From: Hypomyces perniciosus
Taxonomy: Eukaryota; Ascomycota; Sordariomycetes; Hypocreales; Hypocreaceae
Length of the DNA: 64,000 nucleotides
Direction of reading: 5' to 3'
NCBI GenBank assembly: GCA_008477525.1
Contig: SPDT01000003.1
Span: 2,728,001 to 2,792,000, forward strand
The translations under genes and the position numbers were made by a program. The notes under the pieces are model-generated. The model was not told the origin of the DNA. It did not search any database and saw nothing but the letters and a program-made list of their open reading frames with translations. Shown here in pieces: positions 25,216 through 35,668 of the stretch (position 1 is its first letter; the number at the start of each line of letters is the position of its first letter).

Positions 25216-26027
25216 ATTCAACGAGTTGAGGTCTGCTGTCGTCGTTGTGTTTGGAGCTTACAGTCAGTGAAGGGAGGGGGGTTCAGTAAGAGCAAAACAG
25301 AAAGCAGATCCATGAGAGGTTGTAGGAGCCTAGGAATAACTGGACCAGATGAAAGAGTAGTTTCAAATATTGTAAGTTTTGTGGAGAGCTGCGTTTCAAC
25401 AATACTATATTGATCGATTTATACCTTTGATACTAACTAACAAAGAAAAAAATCCATCTTTTTCCGCGCGTAATTGCGATACTGTTTCTTTCTCCAACTC
25501 TCCGTGCATGGGTTCCTCACGCTTACGACCTTCCAAGCCAGATCTATCTTGGCGGTGTGATCCTAAGAATTTAGCTACATGAAGTGTATCTACTATCTGA
25601 GAGGGGCACTTAATCTGCAAATGCTGTCAGCATGGATATGAAACAGGATTAAAATGAGGTTGAGCAGATTGTAATAAGACGGACATCATAGGGTCCGACG
25701 GAAAATTATATTGCGTAGTAAAAAGATTTCGATACGAGGCCTCATACCAGAATCCTATCCGCGCTCGGGGAATCGGTGAACGATGAGCGGACATGTCCGA
25801 GAAACGGACGGCTCTGTTTTGGCATATGATGGCTTCTTTGTCCCTGGCAGACTACCAAAAGCACCTTCAAGGGCCATGTGCTTTGACCATCGGGTTCTCC
25901 ATTTGGTTCCCCATACATCTGGTGTGAACATATATGCGCCGGAGTATAAGGGACCCTAGAACATCAGTGAATAGGAACCAATCGTTGTTATTTGAGACTC
26001 AAGGGCACAACTAATTGAATCATCCGC
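25216..26027. promoter_or_regulatory. Divergent promoter between PKS-NRPS and trans-ER
   Basis: 812 bp between the two start codons, so both genes are likely co-regulated from here. It contains the perfect palindrome CGGACATGTCCG at 25788-25799 (CGG-N6-CCG), overlapped by CCGAGAAACGG, and a further CCGACGG near 25697. These triplet arrangements are what Zn(II)2Cys6 regulators bind. A TATA-like GGAGTATAAGGG sits near 25940 on the trans-ER side. No zinc-cluster regulator gene is visible in the window. Confidence 0.6.
25788..25799. promoter_or_regulatory. Candidate Zn2Cys6 operator, CGG-N6-CCG palindrome
   Basis: Perfect 12-bp inverted repeat CGGACATGTCCG roughly 230 bp upstream of the trans-ER ATG and 570 bp upstream of the PKS-NRPS ATG. 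The spacing class matches binding sites of PPR1/UaY-type regulators. Functional use is an inference. Confidence 0.45.
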
Positions 26028-27327
26028 ATGGCATCCATTCCGCTAACGCAACAAGCGCTCCAAGTCCAAAGCCTTGGGAGCGTTCAACTCACCGCCTCAT
26101 GTCCAGTTCCAAAACCTCGGGATGATCAGGTCTTGGTCAGAGTGGTGTGTGTGGCAATCAACCCTCATGACTGGAAGTCGTTGGATTTGTCGCCAGCTCC
26201 AGGGGTAAGTTGTATTTCCTTACGTACAGTCGGATTTCTACAAAATTGCGCCCACTTTGTAGAAAGTGCGCATTGGCCCGCCGATGTTGGAAGATCTGGG
26301 TCCCCTTCCAGAAACTTGGAATAGATGAAATAATTTCCTAACTTTTATAGTCGACCTGGGGTTCCGACTTCTCGGGAATAGTGGTTTCCGTGGGTAACGC
26401 ACTGAAAAACGAACTGGCAGTGGGTGATAGAGTTGGCGGCCATTCCCCTGGCAATGACGCCAACGACCTTGCCAGTGGGAGCTTTGCCGAGTATACGTGC
26501 GTTCCAAGGGCCCAAATCTTCAAGATTCCCTCTGCAATGTCCTTTGAGGAGGGTGCAATTGTGGGGATTGGGATGTTGACGGTGGGCATCGTATACTATA
26601 CGATGAAGTTGCCATTGCCAATCCCGTCCTCATTGGGACTACCAACATCTGGTGAGCCTCGCGAGTTTGTTCTAGTCTATGGTGGAGGAACAGCTTCAGG
26701 AACTTTGGTGGTTCAAGCGCTCAAACTGTGGGTCAATAAGTCTCATGGATATGTTAAAAGCTATAAACTGACAGACGGTGAAACGACAGGTCCGGGATGA
26801 TACCCATTGTGGTATGTTCCCCGTCCAACTTTACAAGGTTGAAATCCCTGGGTGCAGTTGAGGCATTTGACTACCATTCGCCCAACTGTGCGGTAGACGT
26901 GAGAAGGTATACGCAAGACTCCTTGAAGTACGCGTTGGATTGCATTACCGACAGCGGTTCCATGAAGATCTGCTATGATGCGATTGGGTCTAGTGGTGGA
27001 AGATATGTGGGACTTGATCAGTTTCCCATGCGTGGGCATACGCGACGTAACATCAAGCCAGACTGGGTGCTTGCGTTGACTATGTTGGGTAAGCCAGTCA
27101 GCATGAAGAAGCCGTACCATCGAGAGGCAAAGCCCCAACACGCCGCCTTTTACCGCGATATCTGGGCACCACTAACTCAGAAGTTAATTGACGCTGGAGA
27201 TATTATAACGCACCCGATGGAGGTCAGTGACGAAGGGCTACAGGGTGTTGCCGTGGGCGTGGACCGGGTTCGGAAGGGCCAAGCAGACGGACGGAAGCTG
27301 GTCTATCGAATTACTACCACCGTCTAA
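26028..27327 (+). CDS. Trans-acting enoyl reductase (MDR superfamily)
   Basis: NADPH-dependent enoyl reductase expected to reduce polyketide intermediates on the neighbouring ER-less PKS-NRPS, as LovC and ApdC do for their partners. Exons 26028-26204, 26351-26727 and 26790-27327 give 363 aa, the usual length of this family. Intron 1 (146 bp) has GTAAGT...CTAAC...TATAG; intron 2 (62 bp) has GTGGGT...GACAG and rejoins QALKLSGMIPIVVCSP. Visible features are the GroES-like N-terminus (INPHDWKSLD), GSDFSGIVVSVG, GDRVGGH, the GTASGT nucleotide-binding turn and CSPSNF, where the family usually has CS(P)xN for NADP. It is divergently transcribed from the PKS-NRPS across 812 bp. No lesions were seen. 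Confidence 0.92.
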
Positions 27328-29522
27328 ATGGAGCTGTATTTTACCCATCTCAAATACGGGCTCTGTATACTGGCCAATTAACAACTCTGTTCATATCTCA
27401 GACCCTGTCAATACCGGTCCACTAAGCCCAAATACCCCGGCGACCTCGTAATGGCGGGATAGCGATAGTACTCGTACTACTATTATACCTTTTTGTTTCT
27501 TTACTTGGTAAAAATTCAGACGGCTTGTTTGTATCCGGAAATTGTGGTCTTGGCCCACCACATTTGACAATTGCCTCATCGGGGAATTTTCGGCCCCTCC
27601 ATCCCTCGCCGCTTTTGCGTCGGCCATAAAAAGACCCGCCCTCCCCTCTCTTGCCATGTACTCCGTACCTCTCATGTCATTGTTTCCTCCCTTTTGTTCC
27701 CGCCCCCACGTGATTAACCTTCTAACAACACGTCTTGCAACTTCATTATGGGTTTTCACAACAACAAGAAACATAATCACGCTTGCACTTGATCCAGCGC
27801 TTCAATCGTGTCCTCTTTACCATGACAGTACTCTGAAATTGGTCTACGTCCCGGACACTTGCTTGATCTCATGAGGCCAACTCTCCCCACCAATTTTTAC
27901 CCACGTCTTGTCACAAGCGGAAAGACCACAGCTGACAGGGTGGATGGCCCTCGACGACTTATTCAACATTACTGAGAAAGGCAAAAGTTTATCACAAGGG
28001 GTGCCCATGTACGGAAAAAATGGATGGACACGGACGCTGGCATCATGCAGTGGCGCTGACGTTGTATCTGCCTTCTTGTCGCAACACTTGATGCTCCACC
28101 AAGTTCTCAGTCGGTCTCAGTGGTGTGAATTTTACATATAGAGGGGAATGAGGGCGAGGCAGTGCCCGTTGTGGGAAATTAACATTGTCGCAAATGGAGC
28201 GGCACCCCAGTTTACAGACATTCCGAGTGTCCATCCTGGAAGGCAATCAACCACTTGATACGGACTTGACGTCCCCATGCCCAACAATTGGCCAGACCCA
28301 ACTCACCATCTCCCTAGTCGTCTCAGGGGAAATACACAAACCTCCCTTTACACTATTTTCCTTGGGCCTATGGATTTTGGTCCTCGTCGATTCAACCAAT
28401 GAGTGGTGTAACCTTCAACCTGCCCAATATCGAATGCATGGCCACGCTGAAGGCGATTCCAATTACGCAAAGAATGGAGCATCATCCTGACCCTTATGCA
28501 GCCTCTAGCTCAAGCTATTCATCTAGCATCATGAGATGACCAAGGACAGGGCGATGATAGGTGAAGTGCTGCCCGAACAGAGCATGAGCCCGGAGTAGCC
28601 GGTGTTGGCCGTGACGTCGTGGTCATCAACTCCGCCCTCCGCTCTCCGCCCATTAGTTCACAAGACGTGGACTTGGCCTGGCAAAAATGGAAGGAGCGTG
28701 GGGGGACCGTATGAACTCCTGAATCCTGTTGGTCATAGCAACGTTACAGCACCTCACGCCTAGACGCAAGAATTGGATAACGAGGGGTTGGGGGACGAAA
28801 TGATAACATGCTAATCTCTGCCGTTTACAGGCTGGCAACTATCTACGCGATTATCCATCTTAATGCGTCCAGCACAACTCGTCAGCATGGGCGGATCTAC
28901 ATCTTTGGACCGCTGACTTGACGGAAAGGAGGTGTGATGCTAGTACAGACCCCTCTGCGTGAGAATAGCTAAGTCGGGCCTTCTATGGATAAGCTCACCG
29001 TATTCAACATCATGTGTTGGTCTATTACGAGGACACAGTGAGGTGCTCGGTCCAGGGGTTTTGGGCCAACAGGATGAATGTGTATCCATGCTCCAAGGGT
29101 TGGTCAATGATGATCTGAGTAACTCAGTGTCTCCAAACGGGCCCGCTAAGCTGCTCAGCCTGAAGCTCTGGTTTCGCTGGTCCGGCATGGCCGCGTAGCT
29201 ACAAGCTCCGCCACGCTGATACCGGGTTCTACGTCTTGATCTACATATGAGACCAAACGGAACGCGCAAGTGGTCGTAGCCGCAATAACCCGAATAAAAA
29301 ATCATCGCAGGCATCTCTGTGGGAAGGAAGGGGAAGGGGTGGGCAACTGTCCCCTCTCGGCCAGGGACTTTCAGAGGAGACTTGGCAATGCCGACGTCTG
29401 TTCACAGCCCCACTGACAACTCCGAGAGAGCTCGACTCTTGGATAAATAGGAAGGGTTATCTCGCATTTCGTCGTTCTCATCTTCGATCACAATATACTC
29501 AATATCTCCCCCCTCATCCACC
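27328..29522. other. No gene supported
   Basis: 2.2 kb with only short frames lacking recognisable domains, including 27908-28141 and the antisense frames around 28940-29314. It includes an ACTCCGTAC half-site of the common fungal TACGGAGTA motif near 27660 and a CACGTGATT E-box-like word near 27708. Nothing supports further cluster genes here. Confidence 0.5.
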
Positions 29523-31026
29523 ATGGCTGCCCCCCTCAGATTCAAACCATATATTCCTAAGTCACAAAGGCCGCTCAAGCCAAAGCAAACGGCTCCTGCA
29601 CCAAAGACGCATGAACAGGATCTCACATCATTGGAAGCTTGCAGTAACAACCTGTCTTCTCAATATATTATGGAGAACTTCAGTCTTGATTACCCAGATG
29701 GCATGCTATCCTTCTTTCACTCCATGGACCAGTGCTCTAGTTCCAATACAGATGACGAGGTAGCCCAAGACCTTGCGGGCGATTTATCCAGTCCTGCCAA
29801 CCAGTTGGCCTTGCCCGTTGAACCAATCCTACACGGTGACCAGAATCAAGGTAGCTATTTCCTACTACACTTGTACGATAGGGGAGACTGACAAGATCAT
29901 AGATGAAGAAAAGAGGGACAGAAAGGCTGACAAGATGTCCCCAATGCTAATTCACCCAACCCCTCCCGCAACAACTTTTGGTTCTACCACAGGGCAACAG
30001 GTTGCCGATGACGTTGCGGAGCAAACAGGATTCATTGAGTCTGGAGCTGGCACCGCCATGCAATCGCCAGACCGATCAACTCACGGCATTGAGTTGTGTG
30101 GAGTTCACCGTGATGCCTCGCTTTCCCCGCCAGCTTCAAGCACATCTGCTTCTGCCATCACAATTCTTGGGAGTCCCTCTCCAGAGGACCGTCCTGGTAA
30201 TGATAAGGGTTTTCAACGCCAAGCTATTGCAATCATTTCCAAGCAGACGAAGCGACTACTGAGGGATTGCCAAGATGATAATGACGCCAATAATCAAGCG
30301 GAGGTGAAACGACCGAGATTATCTTCCACTGCTGGATGTGGCGCCTTGCTGCGCCAGCCAGGCGCCCGCAATGTTGCCTCAACACCAGTTGACAATGTGG
30401 ATGTAGCTTACGATGAGTCTCATCATCATCTATCGTCAACCCGCCACAACCGTGACGGCAACAACGGCACTTGTGGCGAAATTAGCTTGGCTGTGGATGC
30501 ACATGCCCGCTGTCCCAAACATGTTATCCATTCACCGATGGATCAAAATGGCGGTCCCATTAATCCTCCAACAGTCCAAGCCGGTCAATGCGGGTCATGT
30601 CTGATTTTTCGTTCAGCTCTCCTCGAAGCCCTGTACTTGTTGCAAAGTCCACCGTCCGAGGGCAATACATACCCCACCCAACCCGAAAGTAACATCTTGA
30701 AACGGCGATATGATCTGCGCAGACGACCTACAGCTTCTCAGGGTGGTTGGAACGAGGCTTCAAACAAAGATTCTCTGAGTTGTATGGATAAGCAATTCAG
30801 TCAGATTGATGACAATAGTACCTCTATCGATGAAAATGATGATTCCCTAAGCACCAACAGTGAAAGCGGAAATGCGTCAGGCCAGCGCCGCCGATGGTCC
30901 TCGCTCGACGAATGCCGGTTAAGAGCATGGAAGAAAGAGAACAAGTCAGAATCATGGATTGCCTCAAAGCTTGAACGGACGGCGTCAGCAGTCAAGCAAC
31001 AATGGCGCAAAATGAACCAAGAGTAG
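29523..31026 (+). CDS. Myb/SANT-like DNA-binding protein
   Basis: Exon 1 is 29523-29850 (MAAPLRFKPYIPKSQ...). A 52-bp intron (29851-29902) has donor GTAGCT, branch CTGAC and acceptor CATAG. Exon 2 is 29903-31026. The total is 483 aa. The protein is mostly polar and low-complexity, with a basic KQTKRLL...KRPRL patch near residue 225 that could be a nuclear signal. The last 45 residues form a Myb-like helix bundle: RRRWSSLDECRLRAWKK, then SWIASKLERTASAVKQQW, with the spaced tryptophans of the fold. A role as nuclear DNA-binding protein follows from the fold; its targets are unknown. It is the nearest candidate regulator to the PKS-NRPS pair, but Myb-like proteins of this kind are common outside clusters. 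Confidence 0.7.
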
Positions 31027-31842
31027 TGGCTTGAATGAAGGCGATGAACAGCATAACTCGTCAAAAAGACCACACGAGCGACAATATGTCCCTGTCTCAG
31101 CCTATTAGACACTCGCAAAGGTGCGTTTGGATGCCATTAACGACCTTCGGCCGTCAAGCCTGGTGATGCTGCTGAAGGCAGCGTAAGGCACATTCATCAG
31201 CTTCCATTCAGGGTGACCATTGGGGAAGAGGGAAAGGGGTGGGGGGAGGTGTATGATAATGGTGATGAAGGTATTCCGGAATGCAAGCGCCGCAAGGTCA
31301 GGGCCACCATTTGCGAGAAGCATAACACACAGCGCCATTCGCCACCCTGCATAACATTTAAGACCTCAAGCCGGCGCTGCTAGGTAACAAGAGAAGGGCA
31401 GGAGAGAGTTGATCTCTCCTTCAGATATACAGGCATGCTGTCAGTGCCAGCCATGACGAAGAGCCATTTCCTAATGCAGCGCTCAAGTGTGTCCAAGAGG
31501 GCGGTATGGCGGCGTTTGCAGTTTATACAGGGGATTTGAGACGCTGAAGGATACTATGCGGAACAATGAGGATAGCCGGATGATACAGGCGATGAGGGTG
31601 ATATCTACAAGGTGGAATGCTTGCTTACAAGTTAGGCAATGGGTCTATTTCTCTCGAAGCGGTCCATCGATGGCACTACTAGCTAATGAATATGATGGAT
31701 GAGCAGATGGACAGTCTATTAGGCGATGAAACTGCACTTGTCAACGAGCACGGGAGCATATCACTCCTGCCTCATCCTGAAACAATTATCGTCAAAACTG
31801 TTAGCACTCAGTTCGCAGCATGGACAAAGAGCCGCCTGATAG
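31027..31842. other. No gene seen
   Basis: Downstream flank of the Myb-like gene. Several short frames on both strands show no domain or splice pattern I can support. Confidence 0.5.
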
Positions 31843-32080
31843 CAACTGTTGCTGTGACAACGTATGGAAATTTCGTCATACGGTGACCGCCTGCCATAAG
31901 CGTACCTGCACAGTATACTTCGTACTCCGCTCCCTGGCTCTTACCGCCTACTGCATTTGAGCAACCCACTCTCACTCACCAATAAGCATGGCAGCCAAAT
32001 ATAGTGGGAAACAGCGTTGCCGGTGAAGGAATTTCGTTTCGGGGGCCCGGAAGTCGCCGCTATCTAGCCGAGCCGCTCCA
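31843..32080 (+). repeat. Dispersed repeat R2, copy 1
   Basis: About 240 bp that match 42315-42526 in the same orientation. They share CAACTGTTGCTGTGACAACG, GGTGACCGCCTGCCATAAGC, CTGCATTTGAG and GTTGCCGGTGAAGGAA in the same order. It is non-coding and its class is unknown. Copy 2 is abutted on its left by the LINE-associated hairpin repeat, which probably inserted there. Confidence 0.6.
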
Positions 32081-32706
32081 GCTGGTAGTTACATTATGTG
32101 TGTTAGGGGAGGAGGGTGTATGTACTTGCTGCCTAAACCTACTTGTAAAGCACCACGGCGGATGTCTTGCCGAGATGATGTCACATGAAAGCCCCCGCGC
32201 CCCCCCTAAAACCTCAGGTGCCTTGCGATCAATAGCGGGGTTGAGGCCGCGGAATATAATATAATCCGAAGCCGAAGTGCCAAAGCTAACTTGACAATTT
32301 GTCGTTGACCTTGCGTCTATCCTCTTTTCCAAAATATACTGTCGGCCCTAGGAAGAGATTTGAACACCATATATTCTATCCCCACAATGAGTTTGCCGTC
32401 TGGCCCAACAGGCATAGCCAATATCCCCCTGCGTTAGCGACTTTCCATATCTCCCCGCGAGGAGACGACACTGGAAAAGGTGAAACACATGCAAGGGAGG
32501 GTTGATTAAGTAAGTACCCTTAGGATGTTGAGCATAGCAATTTTTTCGCTGATGCTGTCTAGAGTTGCTGCGTTTCTCAAACAATATCGATCAGTGTCCT
32601 TCCGTCCGCGACCTTTAAATATCTCGAGGACCTTTTGCCGGAGCATTAGCCTTTGAATCTCTGCCAAGGGGGGCTCGAGGAAGATCAAAAAGTTCTCAAC
32701 TACAGC
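32081..32706. other. No complete gene seen; possible upstream exon
   Basis: An ATG at about 32388 starts a short frame (MSLPSGPTGIANIPL) that could be a 5' exon of the gene at 32707, but I found no clean splice linking them. The rest is non-coding. Confidence 0.35.
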
Positions 32707-33102
32707 ATGAGCGAGATTGTTACAACTATCACCGTCAGCGACGAGGAGGCAAAGGACGACGAGAAGCTGAAGGAAATCTATTTTGACACAGTAAGTCAAC
32801 AACGCTTTTTATTTGTGTAATGTCTGCTTGGGCAAAGTTACGAAAAGACACAGCAAGAGGGCACGGTAGGAGTTTGGACAGGCCCCTATATTGTAGCGGT
32901 TCGAGGACCACTCGAGAAGACTACGGCAGTTGTAATGAAATGCGGTGGCAAAGGGTACGTCACTGTGTTCAAGGTATACAGCGAGACAGATCACCGACCT
33001 ATTGTTCAGTACAATGTATCCGACGGGGGAATAATGATTATTCTAGAACCGCAATACTACTGTTGGATAATGGAGAAGGCAAAGGTGAAATACATCGAAT
33101 GA
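32707..33102 (+). CDS. Small hypothetical protein, spliced
   Basis: Two exons, 32707-32790 and 32848-33102, give 112 aa. The donor is a consensus GTAAGT directly after ...YFDT. The acceptor is AAAAG at 32847, with an in-frame alternative CAG six bases later. The start MSEIVTTITVSDEE is acidic; the second exon encodes a valine/aromatic-rich, probably beta-strand body (VGVWTGPYIVAVRGP, KGYVTVFKVYSE, YYCWIMEKAKVKY). There is no signal peptide or membrane segment. I do not recognise the family. The open frame of exon 2 may extend upstream through other exons, so the N-terminus is uncertain. The perfect donor and protein-like composition support a real gene. Confidence 0.5.
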
Positions 33103-33286
33103 CTCATGGATCATATTTGTTTATTTCCATTGATCTTTCTGATGATATCTGCGCATGTGTGGTGGGGAACAGTAATGAAGGGGAGATGGAGCTGTGCCGG
33201 TGGAAATGATATCGTTAATCTACTCCCCCGACCGTCTTTGAGGTGTGAAAGAATGACATTTACCGCTTGAATCGTGAGTGGGATGG

Positions 33287-34012
33287 TCACCCCTGATGTC
33301 GCATTATGTTCAACGCCCTGTGCCTCCCGCATAACCCCCCTCGTAGATCATGATCTTGCTCACTGGTCGCTTCCACTGACAAGTGAGCTCCTCCACCCAC
33401 GATATATAGCGTGTTTGATTCATCTTCGTCATGCGTTTCGATGGAAGGTGCAGTATCTTCGTGGACTTTTTGCATGTTTGTGTGGTATAATTTCTCGTAC
33501 TGTCGCAGCCTAGCCAGGCGACCGCTTCCTTCTTGATATCGGTGTTGTTCATGATGAATGATGGCGTGCAACTCTGTCTGGTCAGCATAATCGACGAATT
33601 CCGTATGCCATTACGCACCTTCCACAGTATCAGGTATATGGTAATGTGCAGCAAGCAATCGAAGGGAGGGGTCATTCAGCGGTATTTCGTCCTTATGATT
33701 TTCTAGTTTCTGCACGAGGGCTGTGCGATGAAATCTGTTCATGCTGGCCACATTGTTCTGTCCGAGGGCGACAGCAGAGACAAGAACACCGCTAGGGCCA
33801 CACTGCAGGATGACATTATGGAGAAAGACCTGGTACTTCTTGCGTTTTGAAGATGTTTGCACGTCCTTTAGTATAGCGACTGCTTCTGTGGCTCGCCTGA
33901 TGTTGATATCTGTTAAGGACCGAAGAATTCTCAAAGTGTTCGTGGCATCAACTATTTTGCGCCATGCGTCGTTGCTTTGCAGCGATTTGCGAGGCCGCAG
34001 CGTAACAGACAT
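33287..34012 (-). CDS. Hypothetical protein, 226 aa, two exons
   Basis: The ATG is at 34012. Exon 1 is 34012-33619. A 45-bp intron (33618-33574) has donor GTGCGTAA, branch GCTGAC and acceptor GACAG. Exon 2 is 33573-33287. The splice joins DTVE to ELHAIIHHEQ in frame. The N-terminal part is helical and basic (RPRKSLQSNDAWRKI, TSSKRKKYQVFLHN); the second exon is rich in charged and His residues and probably partly coiled. There are no signal peptide, membrane segment or catalytic motifs that I can name. I do not recognise the family. The divergent neighbour at 32707-33102 is on the opposite strand and ends 184 bp away, so the two genes converge. Confidence 0.55.
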
Positions 34013-35004
34013 TGGAGAAGTGAAGACTGGCTCTTGGGCGAGGGGTCAGATGCGAAGTGAAAAGGAAGGCAAGTCAGGAGGGAGACGTAGAGGTAAACAA
34101 GGGGTTAACTTGAAAGACTGTTGCTGAGGCAAGCTGACATACCTCGCAAAATACCTCACCAGTTACCTCGCTACTTTTTTCGTTCACTAACCCTGCTTAT
34201 GCAATGTGTCGGAACTCTTTGTAGGCCAAATCCAGACCGACGCACTGTTTCTGCTGGCCATCTTCACTAGGTAGTATGTATAAACGTGGCTTGCAGAACT
34301 GCATGCTGGCTTTGTGTGAACTGACAGTCTCCCAAATCTCTGCATCTGCAAGTATCTCGGAACAATGCCTGTATCATTTCTGAGGGACGGCCTGAATGTC
34401 TATATAAAGCCCGCCTGCTCCAGGGCATATCCCGCTTTCATATCTCAATTTTCCTCTACTCAGACAAGAGATAACAGCTAGCACATTTATCTCTTCAACT
34501 ATTTCACTCCCGCCTTCGTCTTTTTCCCATCAGTGGCTTATACTCAAAACATCTTACTGCCAGTCCAGCTTACCTTAAGCCTAGAGGCATAAACATAGAG
34601 CCAAACATAGCATCTAACAACATCTTCAGCACCATTTATTCTCAGGTGTCCTTCTTAAACACTTTCTTCCCTAGCCTAGGTATTGCATTAAGCTATATTC
34701 ATCCTCTAATATCTAGCAACCTTTATATTAATGCTTAACTGCTTTGCGCCTGTACCCTAATCATCTTTCTGCTCAAATCCGCCTCTAAATACATTATATA
34801 GATTATAGAAGATTACCTCAATTCATCTAATTCTTTAATCTATTCTTCCATTTATAGCCCTAACTGTTTACAGTATTCATATTTTATATATCCGGCCAAG
34901 ATAAAATACACAATATACTTTATAGCTAAATTTAATCTCAGTCTTTTACAATATATACTCAATTAACTCTTATAGTACTAGGGAAAAAATCTAAAAGATC
35001 TATA
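34013..35004. other. Promoter flank and AT-rich stretch, no gene
   Basis: Pyrimidine-rich upstream flank of the 34012 gene grading into a strongly AT-rich stretch from about 34700 to 35000, rich in TTA/TAA and poor in G and C. That composition is what repeat-induced point mutation leaves. No reading frame is supported. Confidence 0.55.
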
Positions 35005-35405
35005 TGTCACGACCCAACCTTCTTATGGTTGCATAAAGGGTCCCGGACGGTACGTACCCCGGAAAAATAACGGAACGGACGAACCAATCGGAAAAGATCA
35101 CCTGGATCACTTAGGGACTGGGATCACTTGGATCACGGACCGTGAGCCAACTCAACCGTGATCCATGCGTGATCCAAATACATTCATTATGTATCTCCTT
35201 TGTATATAAGACTGGATAAGTCACGATCATTTAGTATAGTTACTTAGACAGTCGTTAACAATTGTATTCACCAGAACCGCCTGTTCTACAGAATCGTGAC
35301 CACGTTACTCCGTACCCTGCTCAGTATTCATCATCCCTGACCTCTCTGTCAACATAAACCCACGAACCTCGGTTTATCCCTTGAGAACCAACCCGGATCG
35401 TTACA
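35005..35405 (+). repeat. Solo LTR, copy 2
   Basis: 401 bp from TGTCACGACCC to GGATCGTTACA, same family as copy 1. It includes the box TGTATATAAG and the shared block GACAGTCGTTAACAATTG. The flanking 5-mers (CTATA and ATAAG) do not match, so the target duplication was lost or one side was rearranged. Just downstream, 35406-35543 is an open stretch ending in TAG that I cannot place. Confidence 0.85.
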
Positions 35406-35668
35406 ATAAGTAGAAAGGAGCTTTCTTTTGAGGTTGACGGGATGGAAATAATGGCAGAATATACTGTTGACGGGCCTGAGGAAATTGAATGCATTAAAGG
35501 CAAGGAAGACACTATTGATTATGCACTTTTACAACAGCTCTAGTTCACTATGCGGACTTTGTATGAGAATATTGAATTTATTGTAATAATGAGTCTACTT
35601 ATTTGGCTGCGAAATTTAGCGGGGGATTGATGTACCTTTCTTTTCCGACTTAAAAGAACTTTTTCCTA

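Noticed and set aside
27908..28490. Short frames downstream of the trans-ER as possible extra cluster genes
   Set aside because: No domain, splice pattern or homology recognisable.
35406..35543. Open 45-codon stretch after solo LTR copy 2, possibly retroelement gag
   Set aside because: Too short, with no start or domain and no matching target duplication.
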